Part shown: positions 1-6,952 of the stretch, piece by piece
Layout of the letters: each line of letters begins with the position of its first letter
How positions within the stretch are numbered: position 1 is the first letter of the stretch
Source of the DNA: Geodermatophilaceae bacterium
GTDB lineage: Bacteria > Actinomycetota > Actinomycetes > Mycobacteriales > Geodermatophilaceae
Direction: 5' to 3'
DNA: 9,925 nucleotides
NCBI GenBank assembly: GCA_013811975.1
Contig: JACCUF010000051.1
Span: 1 to 9,925 of the forward strand
Made by a program: the position numbers and the translations under genes
Notes under the pieces: generated by a model
What the model saw: the letters and a program-made list of their open reading frames with translations, nothing else
Told to the model about the DNA's origin: nothing
Databases searched by the model: none

Positions 1-491
1 TCGGTGGCGACAACGCCCAACCGGTCGGCGGCCAGCAGGTAGGGATCCGGGTGCGGCTTGCCTTTGCTGACGTCCTCACCGCTTACGACGGCTTGGAAGC
101 AGCCGACCGGCAGCGCACCGACGATCACATCGGTCATCTGCCGATAGGACATCGTTACCAGTCCGGTCGGCACCCCGGCTGCACGCACCTCGGCGAGCAG
201 CGCCACTGCGCCCGGCCGCCAAGGCGGAGCCTTGGCTGTCCCGGCGACGACGTGGGACTGCATCCGCTCGATGATGGCCGCGTGCGGTAGATCGACGCCA
301 ACCTCGTCGCGCAGGTACGTCGCGGAGTCCCAGAGCGACCAACCGACCAGATGTCGCGCCTGCTCCGGGCCCCATTCCTGGCCGTACTCCTCGACCAGGA
401 GTGTCTCGGCCTCGAACCAGAGCGGCTCGCTGTCGACCAGCGTGCCGTCGAGGTCGAAGAGCACCGCGGCCGGCGTTGGGACCGACCTCAT
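1..491 (-). CDS. HAD-superfamily phosphatase (subfamily IA, beta-phosphoglucomutase/phosphatase-like), C-terminus outside window
   Basis: The first 163 residues are present; the 3' end runs off the left edge. Motif I is DLDGT at residues 13-17, with nucleophile D13 and acid/base D15. The alpha-helical cap covers roughly residues 20-85. Motif II is the LVTMS stretch with T113. Motif III is the lysine of GKPHPDPY (K145). Motif IV, the acidic pair, would lie beyond the window. Enzymes of this kind hydrolyse small phosphate esters in the cytoplasm using Mg2+ and an aspartyl-phosphate intermediate; the substrate cannot be told. The ATG at 491 is the most upstream possible start, because the metH stop lies five codons upstream in the same frame. 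No Shine-Dalgarno is visible, so translation probably depends on coupling to metH, 12 bases away. In related actinobacteria, as I recall, such a HAD gene sits between metH and hisE/hisG, so his genes may follow outside the window. Confidence 0.9.
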   Translation of the reverse strand, partial: MRSVPTPAAVLFDLDGTLVDSEPLWFEAETLLVEEYGQEWGPEQARHLVGWSLWDSATYLRDEVGVDLPHAAIIERMQSHVVAGTAKAPPWRPGAVALLAEVRAAGVPTGLVTMSYRQMTDVIVGALPVGCFQAVVSGEDVSKGKPHPDPYLLAADRLGVVAT

Positions 492-503
492 CGAGCACTG
501 ACG

Positions 504-3500
504 TCATCGGGCATTGAAGTACTTCGCCTCGGGGTGGTGCACGATCATCGCCGAGGTGGACTGCTCCGGATGCAGCTGGAACTCCTCGGACAGTGCCACC
601 CCGATGCGACTCGGCTCCAGCAGTCCGACGAGCTGCTGCTGGTCCTCCAGGTTCGGGCAGGCCGGATACCCGAAGGCGAACCGCGCACCGCGGTACCCCA
701 ACTTGAAGAACTCCTCAAGTTCGTCGGGGTCCTCAGCGGCAGCGTTCGTGCCGTCGTCGAAGCGCAGTTCGCCGCGCACCCGTTGATGCCATCGTTCGGC
801 CAGCGCCTCAGTCAGCTGTACGGACAGGCCGTGCACCTCCAGGTAGTCCCGATAGGCGTTCTTGGCCAGCAGTTCGTTCGCGTACTGGCTGATCCGGTTG
901 CCCATGGTGACGATGTCAAAGGCGATCACGTCAACGTCGCCGGAGTCTTTCGCGCGGAAGAAGTCCGACATGCACAGCCGACGCTCCCGGCGCTGCCGCG
1001 GAAAGGTGAACCGGGTCAGCTCCGAACCGGCGTCGTCGAGCACAACCAGGTCGTCCCCGGAACTGACGCAGGGGTAGTAGCCGTACACAACTGCCGCCTC
1101 GAGCACTCCCTCGGTGGCGAACCGATCCAGCCAGTAACGCAACCGTGGCCGACCCTCGGTCTCGACCAGCTCCTCGTAACTCGGTCCCTCACCGCTGCGC
1201 GAGGCCCGCAGTCCCCACTGCCCCAGGAAGGTGGCCCGCTCGTCGATCATCGACGCGTATTCGGCCAGGGCGATGCCCTTGACCACCCGGGAACCCCAGA
1301 ACGGAGGCTCGGGTACCGGATTGCCGGTTGCCACATCCGAACGGCCGACGAATGGCTCCTCGGGTACGGCCTCGGCAGCGCGTTCGGCAGCGATGCGTAG
1401 CGACCTCTCCCGGCGGGCCTTGCGTTCGGCCTTGCGCTGCTCGGCCAGATCGTCCTTGGGATCACTGGGCATCGCCGAGTCCGGGACCGTCCCGCGTCGC
1501 CTGGCCAGGATCGTGTCCATCATCCGCAGGCCTTCGAAGGCGTCTCGTGCGTAGTGCACATCCCCGTGGTACATCTCGGCCAGGTCGTGCTCGACGTAGG
1601 CACGGGTCAGCGCGGCTCCGCCCAGCAGGACCGGGTAGGTCTGCGAGATGCCTCGGGAGTTCAGCTCCTCGAGGTTCTCCTTCATGATCACGGTCGATTT
1701 CACCAGCAGCCCCGACATCCCGATCACATCGGCCCGATGTTCTTGGGCGGCGTCGATGATCGTCGCGATCGGTTGTTTGATCCCGAGGTTGACCACGGTG
1801 TAGCCGTTGTTGGACAGGATGATGTCGACCAGGTTCTTGCCGATGTCGTGGACATCGCCCTTGACCGTGGCCAGGACGATCCTGCCCTTCCCGCCGGTGT
1901 CGTCGGAGGCCTCCATGTGCGGTTCGAGATAGCCGACCGAGGTCTTCATCACCTCCGCGGACTGCAGCACGAAAGGCAGCTGCATCTGACCTGATCCGAA
2001 CAACTCGCCGACGGTCTTCATGCCGTTCAGAAGATCGTCGTTGACGATCTCCAGGGCCGGCTTGGTGGTCAGGGCCTCGTCCAGGTCGGCCTCCAGGCCC
2101 TTGCGTTCCCCGTCGACGATGCGTCGCTGCAGCCGCTCGCCCAGCGGCAGGCCGGCTAGTTCCTCGGCTCGGGACTGCCGGGCCGCGGCCATGTCGACGC
2201 CCTCGAACAGGTCGAGGTAGCGCGACAACGGGTCGTACCCCTCGCGCCGACGGTCGTAGACCAGGTCGAGGGCGACGTTGCGTTGCTCCTCAGGGATCTT
2301 GTTCATCGGCAGGATCTTCGAGGCGTGCACGATCGCCGAGTCCAGCCCGGCGTTTTGGGCTTCATTCAAGAAGACCGAGTTGAGCACCTGGCGTGCGGCG
2401 GGGTTCAACCCGAAGGAAACGTTGGACACGCCGAGGGTGGTCTGCACTTCGGGATAGCGACGCTTGAGTGCCTTGATCGCCTCGATCGTCTCGATGCCGT
2501 CCCGGCGGGTCTCCTCCTGTCCGGTGGCGATCGGGAAGGTCAGTGCGTCGACCATGATGTCGCTGACCTTCATGCCCCAGTCCTGCACCAGGGTGTCGAT
2601 GGTTCGGGAGGCGACGCGTACCTTCCAGTCGGCTGTACGGGCTTGACCGTCCTCGTCGATGCACATCACGACGACTGCCGCGCCGTGCTCCTTGATGATT
2701 GGCATCACCTTGGCAAACCGGGAACCGGGGCCGTCGCCGTCTTCGAAGTTGACCGAGTTGACGACGCAGCGCCCGCCCAGCATCTCGAGGCCGGCCTCGA
2801 TGACCGCGGACTCGGTGGAGTCAAGGACGATCGGCAACGTCGACGCGGTGGCAAGTCGGCTGGCCAGCCGGCGCATGTCCTCCGCGCCGTCGCGGCCCAC
2901 ATAGTCGATGCACAGGTCGAGCAGATGGGCGCCGTCCCGGATTTGGCCTCGGGCGATCTCTATGCAGTCGTCGTAGCGCTCCTCGAGCATCGCGTCCCGG
3001 AAGGCACGGGACCCGTTGGCATTGGTCCGTTCGCCGATCACCAGGACGGACGCGTCCTGCTCGAAAGGGACTGCCGAATACAGCGAGGACAGGCTGGGCT
3101 CGCTGCGCGGACGGCGTACGGCGGGGGCCAGGTCCCTGACCGCGGCGACGACCGCGCGGATGTGGGCCGGGGTCGTGCCGCAGCAGCCACCAACAAGTCT
3201 GGTGCCGAACTCGGTGACGAAGCCGGACAACGCGACGGCCAATTCCTGCTCGGTCAACGGATAGACAGCACCATGCGGACCGAGTTGCGGTAGGCCGGCA
3301 TTGGGCATGCAGGAGACGTCGATCTGGGCGTGTCGCGACAGGTGCCGCAGGTGCTCACTCATCTCGGCGGGGCCGGTCGCACAGTTGAGGCCGATCAAAT
3401 CGATGCCAAGCGGCTCGAGGGCCGTGAGTGCGGCGCCGATCTCTGAGCCCAGCAGCATCGTGCCGGTGGTCTCGACGGTGACGTGGGTGATGATCGGAAC

Positions 3501-4052
3501 GGTGCGGCCGACTGCGGTCATCGCCCGCTGGGAGCCGATGATCGCCGACTTGGCTTGTAGAAGATCCTGGACGGTCTCGACGATGATGGCATCGACGCCT
3601 CCGTCGAGCATCCCGCGGGCCTGCTTGAGGTAGGCCTCTCGAAGATTGGCATAAGTCGTGTGGCCAAGCGTGGGCAGTTTCGTTCCGGGGCCAACCGACC
3701 CGAGCACCCAGCGCGGGCGATCCGGCGTCGACCACGCATCGGCCGACTCGCGGGCGATGGCCGCGCCCGCGCGGGCGAGTTCCTCGATCCGGTCGGGGAT
3801 GTCGTACTCGGCGAGATTGGCCCAGTTGGCGCCGAAGGTGTTGGTCTCGATGGTGTCGGCACCGGCCTCGAAGAAGGCATCGTGAATGTCTCGCACCACG
3901 TCGGGTCGGGTGACGTTGAGGATCTCGTTACAGCCCTCGAGGTCCAGGAAGTCGTCCAGGCTGAGTTCACAGCCCTGCAACATCGTGCCCATCGCCCCGT
4001 CGCTGACGACGACGCGTTTGCTCAGGGTGTCCATGAGTCCGCGATCATCCAC
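504..4052 (-). CDS. metH: Cobalamin-dependent methionine synthase
   Basis: It transfers a methyl group from 5-methyl-tetrahydrofolate through cobalamin to homocysteine, giving methionine in the cytoplasm. At 1182 residues it has the normal full length. The modules occur in the canonical order. The homocysteine-binding barrel (about 10-305) carries zinc ligands C224 (GLNCATGP) and C290/C291 (GGCCGTTP). The pterin-binding domain (about 335-600) begins VIGERTNANGS. The cap helices lie at about 650-710. The cobalamin domain (about 722-855) has DVHDIG with D733, lower ligand H735 and G738, then SGLLVKS and GGAALT. A charged Ala/Arg/Glu linker at about 865-895 is probably helical. The AdoMet-binding reactivation domain (about 915-1182) has RFAFGYPACP with R1124 and Y1129. 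The start is GTG at 4052, supported by a -10 motif at leaderless spacing; an in-frame ATG at 4034 (residue 7) is the alternative. Neither start has a clear Shine-Dalgarno. The reactivation domain implies a flavodoxin-type reductase elsewhere in the genome. Confidence 0.97.
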   Translation of the reverse strand: MDDRGLMDTLSKRVVVSDGAMGTMLQGCELSLDDFLDLEGCNEILNVTRPDVVRDIHDAFFEAGADTIETNTFGANWANLAEYDIPDRIEELARAGAAIARESADAWSTPDRPRWVLGSVGPGTKLPTLGHTTYANLREAYLKQARGMLDGGVDAIIVETVQDLLQAKSAIIGSQRAMTAVGRTVPIITHVTVETTGTMLLGSEIGAALTALEPLGIDLIGLNCATGPAEMSEHLRHLSRHAQIDVSCMPNAGLPQLGPHGAVYPLTEQELAVALSGFVTEFGTRLVGGCCGTTPAHIRAVVAAVRDLAPAVRRPRSEPSLSSLYSAVPFEQDASVLVIGERTNANGSRAFRDAMLEERYDDCIEIARGQIRDGAHLLDLCIDYVGRDGAEDMRRLASRLATASTLPIVLDSTESAVIEAGLEMLGGRCVVNSVNFEDGDGPGSRFAKVMPIIKEHGAAVVVMCIDEDGQARTADWKVRVASRTIDTLVQDWGMKVSDIMVDALTFPIATGQEETRRDGIETIEAIKALKRRYPEVQTTLGVSNVSFGLNPAARQVLNSVFLNEAQNAGLDSAIVHASKILPMNKIPEEQRNVALDLVYDRRREGYDPLSRYLDLFEGVDMAAARQSRAEELAGLPLGERLQRRIVDGERKGLEADLDEALTTKPALEIVNDDLLNGMKTVGELFGSGQMQLPFVLQSAEVMKTSVGYLEPHMEASDDTGGKGRIVLATVKGDVHDIGKNLVDIILSNNGYTVVNLGIKQPIATIIDAAQEHRADVIGMSGLLVKSTVIMKENLEELNSRGISQTYPVLLGGAALTRAYVEHDLAEMYHGDVHYARDAFEGLRMMDTILARRRGTVPDSAMPSDPKDDLAEQRKAERKARRERSLRIAAERAAEAVPEEPFVGRSDVATGNPVPEPPFWGSRVVKGIALAEYASMIDERATFLGQWGLRASRSGEGPSYEELVETEGRPRLRYWLDRFATEGVLEAAVVYGYYPCVSSGDDLVVLDDAGSELTRFTFPRQRRERRLCMSDFFRAKDSGDVDVIAFDIVTMGNRISQYANELLAKNAYRDYLEVHGLSVQLTEALAERWHQRVRGELRFDDGTNAAAEDPDELEEFFKLGYRGARFAFGYPACPNLEDQQQLVGLLEPSRIGVALSEEFQLHPEQSTSAMIVHHPEAKYFNAR

Positions 4053-4058
4053 GTGTCA

Positions 4059-4064
4059 AGGCTA
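4059..4064 (-). promoter_or_regulatory. Putative -10 element of metH, leaderless spacing
   Basis: On the minus strand TAGCCT is followed by six bases (TGACAC) and then the GTG start of metH. This fits the actinobacterial TANNNT -10 consensus, and its last T falls at -7 if transcription begins at the G of the start codon. No good -35 hexamer lies 17-18 bases upstream. Leaderless mRNAs are common in actinobacteria and would explain the missing Shine-Dalgarno. This is a motif-position argument only. Confidence 0.45.
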
Positions 4065-4100
4065 CCGAGAGCGCGGCGAGTGAGAGGGTGGCGCGACTAG

Positions 4101-4252
4101 ACCCCGGCCAAGGCGGCGGGACCTGTTCGAGGGCACCCAGCGGACCGCACTCAATCCGAGGAGCCTGCGGCTCCCTACACCCCGGCCAAGACGGCGGGAC
4201 CTGCTCGAGGGCACCCGGCGGACCGCACTCAAACCGAGGAGCCTTCGGCTCC
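4101..4252. repeat. Two-copy 78-bp tandem repeat with a perfect inverted repeat in each copy
   Basis: Copy 1 spans 4101-4178 and copy 2 starts at 4179. Over the 74 positions I aligned (4101-4174 against 4179-4252), 69 are identical. Each copy starts ACCCCGGCCAAG, contains GCGGACCGCACTCAA, and ends in an inverted repeat of six-base arms around three bases: GGAGCC-TGC-GGCTCC at 4160-4174 and GGAGCC-TTC-GGCTCC at 4238-4252. The array fills most of the 219-bp gap between the divergent metH and PAC2 genes. There is no T-tract after either hairpin, so these are not obvious intrinsic terminators. Size and position recall the mycobacterial interspersed repetitive units, but I cannot show relatedness. 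It could be an operator pair, a structured leader, or a dispersed repeat family. The repeat itself is directly visible; its role is not. Confidence 0.93.
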
Positions 4253-4259
4253 GACGACG

Positions 4260-4265
4260 TAGGCT
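4260..4265 (+). promoter_or_regulatory. Putative -10 element of the PAC2 gene, leaderless spacing
   Basis: TAGGCT matches TANNNT and is followed by six bases (TGCAAG) and then the GTG start codon at 4272. This places the hexamer at -12 to -7 of a leaderless transcript. There is no recognisable -35, and the region where one would lie falls inside the hairpin of the second repeat copy. The same geometry is seen for metH on the other strand. Confidence 0.45.
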
Positions 4266-4271
4266 TGCAAG

Positions 4272-5120
4272 GTGACGGTCTTCGACTCCCTACCCGAGCT
4301 CACCGACCCCGTGGTCGTGGCCGCCTTCGAGGGATGGAACGACGCCGGAGATGCCGCCACCGGGGCTGTCGAGCACCTAGAACTGATCTGGGATGCCACT
4401 CCCCTGGCCGCGCTGGACCCTGATGACTACTACGACTTCCAGGTCAATCGACCCACGGTCAGCCACGTGGACGGGGTGAGCCGACGGATCGAGTGGCCGA
4501 CCACCCGGATCTCCGTCGCCCGGCCGGACGGATCGGCCCGCGACATCGTTCTGCTGCGCGGGATCGAGCCCAATATGCGCTGGCGTGGCTTCTGCGAGGA
4601 GCTGATCGAGCTGTGCACCGAACTCGAGGTCAGCACCGTGGTCACCCTCGGGGCGCTTCTCGCCGACACCCCACACACCCTGCCCGTCCCGGTGACCGGA
4701 ACGTCCTACGACTCCGAATCCGCGACCCGCTGGGGTCTGGAGACCTCGCGCTACGAAGGACCGACCGGCATCGTCGGGGTGTTCCAGAACGCCTGCGTGC
4801 AGGCCGGACTCCCGGCCGTGTCATTTTGGGCCGCGGTCCCGCACTACGTTTCCCAACCTCCCGCGCCGAAGGCCACCGTCGCCTTGCTGCAGCGAGTCGA
4901 GGAAGTCCTGGAGGTCCGGGTTCCGTTGGGAGCCTTGCCCGAGCAGGGCGAGGAGTGGGTCCGGACGGTCAGCGAGATGGCAAGCGAGGACGACGAGGTC
5001 GTGGAGTACGTGCGGTCCCTGGAGGAGAAGGCAAGCCAGATCGACCTCTCCCAGGCCAGTGGCGACGCGATCGCCAAAGACTTCGAGCGCTACCTACGCC
5101 GCCGCGGCCGGCAACTCTGA
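4272..5120 (+). CDS. PAC2-family protein (proteasome assembly chaperone 2-like; Rv2125-type)
   Basis: At 282 residues it has the length I expect for actinobacterial PAC2 proteins. Conserved stretches include FEGWNDAGDAA (19-29), EPNMRWRGFC (99-108), VTLGALLADTPHTLPVPVTG (124-143), GPTGIVGVFQNAC (163-175) and SFWAAVPHYVS (184-194). The C-terminal third is helical and acidic (about 225-275) and ends in Arg-rich RRRGRQL. It lacks the terminal HbYX motif used by some PAC2 proteins to dock on proteasome rings. There is no signal peptide or membrane segment. The family name comes from a eukaryotic proteasome assembly chaperone; the bacterial function is not settled. GTG 4272 is the only reasonable start, because an in-frame TAG lies at 4260. 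It is divergent from metH, as in Mycobacterium, and followed after 6 bases by the redoxin gene, which suggests an operon. Confidence 0.93.
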   Translation: MTVFDSLPELTDPVVVAAFEGWNDAGDAATGAVEHLELIWDATPLAALDPDDYYDFQVNRPTVSHVDGVSRRIEWPTTRISVARPDGSARDIVLLRGIEPNMRWRGFCEELIELCTELEVSTVVTLGALLADTPHTLPVPVTGTSYDSESATRWGLETSRYEGPTGIVGVFQNACVQAGLPAVSFWAAVPHYVSQPPAPKATVALLQRVEEVLEVRVPLGALPEQGEEWVRTVSEMASEDDEVVEYVRSLEEKASQIDLSQASGDAIAKDFERYLRRRGRQL

Positions 5121-5126
5121 GCCATC

Positions 5127-5636
5127 GTGATCGACGCATTGCGCCCGGGCGGCCGGGTTCCGGACATGGAGCTACCTGACCACATGGGCAACCCACGCCG
5201 GCTGAGCGAGCTCGCCGGCGGCGATCCGGTCCTACTGCACTTCTTCCGCGGGTGGTTCTGCCCGAAGGAGCGGCAGTTCTTCCGCCGTTTGGTCGATCTG
5301 CAGGATGACGCCGAGGTCGCCTACGCCCGGTTCGTCAGCGTCAGCGTGGAACCACCGCAGGTGCAGGCGGCGTTTCGCGCCGGGCTCGACGCGCGCTGGA
5401 CCTTCCTGTCCGACTCCGAGCGGCGATACCTGGATGCATTCGGACTTCGGGAGACGACCGACACCGTGCACGACCCGTACGTCCCGACCTGTCTCCTGCT
5501 CGCCCCGGACCTCACCGTCAAGACAACTTACAACGGCTACTGGTTCTGGGGACGTCCGACCATGGACGAACTCCGCCGCGACTTCCGCGCTCTGACCCGC
5601 GCCGCTCACACAGACTGGGAACCTCCAGGACCATGA
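5127..5636 (+). CDS. AhpC/TSA-type redoxin (peroxiredoxin-like) with CPKE active-site motif
   Basis: 169 residues. The start resembles peroxiredoxins: RVPDMELPDHMGNPRRLSEL (10-29) gives the first strands. VLLHFFRGWFCPKERQFF (35-52) is the strand-loop-helix carrying the candidate active cysteine C45. RWTFLSDSERRYLDAFGL (90-107) is the typical mid-domain segment, and PTCLLLAPDLTV (120-131) the following strand. The position that is often the second Cys of a CxxC is Glu (E48), and the Thr of the classical PxxxTxxC motif is absent. C122 is the only other cysteine. It is therefore probably a thioredoxin-fold thiol protein, but peroxidase activity is uncertain. There is no signal peptide, so it is probably cytoplasmic. 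The start is GTG, 6 bases after the PAC2 stop with only a weak ribosome-binding site, which suggests coupling. Its stop overlaps the next start as ATGA. Confidence 0.83.
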   Translation: MIDALRPGGRVPDMELPDHMGNPRRLSELAGGDPVLLHFFRGWFCPKERQFFRRLVDLQDDAEVAYARFVSVSVEPPQVQAAFRAGLDARWTFLSDSERRYLDAFGLRETTDTVHDPYVPTCLLLAPDLTVKTTYNGYWFWGRPTMDELRRDFRALTRAAHTDWEPPGP

Positions 5637-6133
5637 CCGGCTGGCTGGCGTTACTCGGCACGGCGGCCGGCGATCTCAACGCGCGCGCCACCGAGCGTGA
5701 CCGGGACGCCGGCTGGTTGTGTGCTTGGCGAGGCGAAGATCGGCCGCACGCATCGGCGCTGCGCGTGGATGAGCGGCTGTTGGCCAACGATGGGCCGGCT
5801 TGCCGGATCTCGCTGGTGCTGTTGCATGAGAACGCACGACCGATCGCGGACGACCCTGCCTGCATTCAAGCCCGCCGCGCCGTACTGCGCGACGGGCGCC
5901 CTGGCGCGGTCAGCGTGCTGACCGGCGACCCGGTACACCTGGCCGGCGCCATCACCGTCGCTCGGGCCGACCGCCCGGAGGAGCTACTGGCCTTGCGCGA
6001 TGACCCATTCCTGCGGCTGGGACCGGGCAGACTGCTCGACATCGGGCCGGGACTACTCGGGTCCGCTCCGATAAGCCTCGGTCCCGTTGTCGAGCGCTAC
6101 GCCGGAACGCCCTGGCCCTACGACCGATGGTAG
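5633..6133 (+). CDS. Uncharacterised 166-residue protein, translationally coupled to the redoxin
   Basis: I do not recognise a family. The ATG overlaps the redoxin stop (ATGA), with AGGA just upstream, as expected for coupling. Codon third positions are mostly G or C, as in the neighbouring genes, and competing minus-strand frames are shorter and low-complexity. The protein is Arg/Asp/Leu/Ala-rich with no signal peptide or membrane segment. It has three cysteines (C30, C57, C77). The Gly/Leu-rich region FLRLGPGRLLDIGPGLLG (126-143) may be a turn-rich segment, and it ends in PWPYDRW. Codon 7 is TTA, a rare leucine codon in high-GC actinobacteria. Coupling to the redoxin hints at a shared thiol or redox task, but this is only context. 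It ends 13 bases from the convergent SDR stop. Confidence 0.68.
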   Translation: MTGWLALLGTAAGDLNARATERDRDAGWLCAWRGEDRPHASALRVDERLLANDGPACRISLVLLHENARPIADDPACIQARRAVLRDGRPGAVSVLTGDPVHLAGAITVARADRPEELLALRDDPFLRLGPGRLLDIGPGLLGSAPISLGPVVERYAGTPWPYDRW

Positions 6134-6146
6134 ATCGCGTCAGACC

Positions 6147-6929
6147 TCAGGCGCCCTGACCCAGGTTGCGCATCAACCCGCCGTCCATCACATACGTCGC
6201 CCCGGTCACATAGTCGGAGTCCGGGGAGGCGAGAAAGACCGCAAGGCGGGCGATCTCGGAGGGCTCAGCAGCGCGCTTCCAGGGAATGCTCTGCACCTGT
6301 TCCTCGAGCAGCTTCGGATCGTCGATGGCGGCCTGATTGAAAGGCGTCAGCACCATTCCAGGAGCGAGCCCATTGACGTTGACCTTGAGCGGTGCCAGCT
6401 CGAGAGCAAGAGTGCGGGTGAGCATCCGAATCGCTCCCTTGGAGCAGTCGTAGTCCGCGCCGCCCGCGTTGGGAATGTCCTCGTGTACGGAGGTGACGTT
6501 GATGATCTTTCCCTCCCCGCCGGCAGACGTGCGGATCTGGGCAAAACGGCGGCAGCAGAAGAAATAGCCATAGACATTGGTGCGGATCGCCTTGTCCCAG
6601 ACGTCGGTCGACAACTCGGCAACCTCAGTGCCCGAGGCGTCCACACCGGCATTGTTCATCAGGATGTCCAGGGTGCCGAATGCCTGCATCGCCTCGTCGA
6701 ACATCGCCTCGACCTGGCTCTCGTCGCTGACGTCGCACTGGACCACGAGCGCCCGGCGGTCTTCTGCCTGCACCGCCTTGCGGGTGTGGTCGGCGCCGTC
6801 GGCATCGCTGAGGTAGTTGACGACAACGTGGGCGCCCTCCTTGGCGAACTCCACCGCCGAGGCCTGCCCGATCCCTGAATCGGATCCCGTGATGAGCGCG
6901 ATCTTGCCGTCCAGCCGTCTGGCTGCCAT
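6147..6929 (-). CDS. SDR-family oxidoreductase, glucose 1-dehydrogenase-like
   Basis: A classical short-chain dehydrogenase of 260 residues from the chosen start. It has the cofactor loop TGSDSGIG (14-21), NNAG (92-95), and a complete catalytic tetrad of N118, S147, Y160 and K164 (YDCSK). The C-terminal PGMVLTPF and YVTGATYVMDGG are typical of the group. VVNYLSD after strand 2 is common in NAD(P)-dependent glucose 1-dehydrogenases, but family members act on many alcohols and sugars, so the substrate is inferred. The ATG at 6929 is preferred because AAAAGGAG lies 6 bases upstream. An upstream in-frame ATG at 6956, giving 269 residues, overlaps the GH15 stop as ATGA and is the alternative. Either way it is the second gene of a GH15-SDR unit. 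Cytoplasmic, with no signal peptide. Confidence 0.93.
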   Translation of the reverse strand: MAARRLDGKIALITGSDSGIGQASAVEFAKEGAHVVVNYLSDADGADHTRKAVQAEDRRALVVQCDVSDESQVEAMFDEAMQAFGTLDILMNNAGVDASGTEVAELSTDVWDKAIRTNVYGYFFCCRRFAQIRTSAGGEGKIINVTSVHEDIPNAGGADYDCSKGAIRMLTRTLALELAPLKVNVNGLAPGMVLTPFNQAAIDDPKLLEEQVQSIPWKRAAEPSEIARLAVFLASPDSDYVTGATYVMDGGLMRNLGQGA

Positions 6930-6935
6930 GTGCTG

Positions 6936-6943
6936 CTCCTTTT
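6936..6943 (-). promoter_or_regulatory. Strong ribosome-binding site that decides the SDR start
   Basis: AAAAGGAG on the minus strand is followed by six bases (CAGCAC) and ATG at 6929. It is the best Shine-Dalgarno in the window and lies downstream of the other candidate ATG at 6956. It therefore argues that the internal ATG is the main start, with the overlapping ATG either unused or used only by ribosomes finishing GH15. Confidence 0.7.
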
Positions 6944-6952
6944 CGTTGCCGT

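Noticed and set aside
76..507. Minus-strand ORF of 143 codons over the HAD region
   Set aside because: Arg/Gly-rich out-of-frame reading. The true frame, one base shifted, begins at 491 and shows HAD motifs I to III.
2283..3293. Long plus-strand ORF (336 codons) opposite metH, and a similar one at 351-1400
   Set aside because: Antisense shadows of metH caused by high GC at third codon positions; the metH frame has unmistakable conserved motifs across the same bases.
4160..4252. The two GGAGCC-N3-GGCTCC hairpins as intrinsic terminators
   Set aside because: Six-base stems with no following T-tract on either strand, located upstream of two divergent starts rather than after a gene.
4053..4271. 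Possible cobalamin or SAH riboswitch upstream of metH; CCGAGGAGCC followed by a hairpin loosely recalls the SAH element
   Set aside because: I find no B12-box-like sequence on the metH strand. The SAH-like stretch is on the other strand and lacks the matching 3' pairing arm. The whole region is explained as a tandem duplication. A covariance-model search would settle it.
4088..4423. Plus-strand ORF reading through both 78-bp repeats (a 26-codon repeat in frame)
   Set aside because: It stays open only because 78 is a multiple of three and the DNA is GC-rich. Four of the five differences between copies change the amino acid, and the ORF overlaps PAC2 in another frame.
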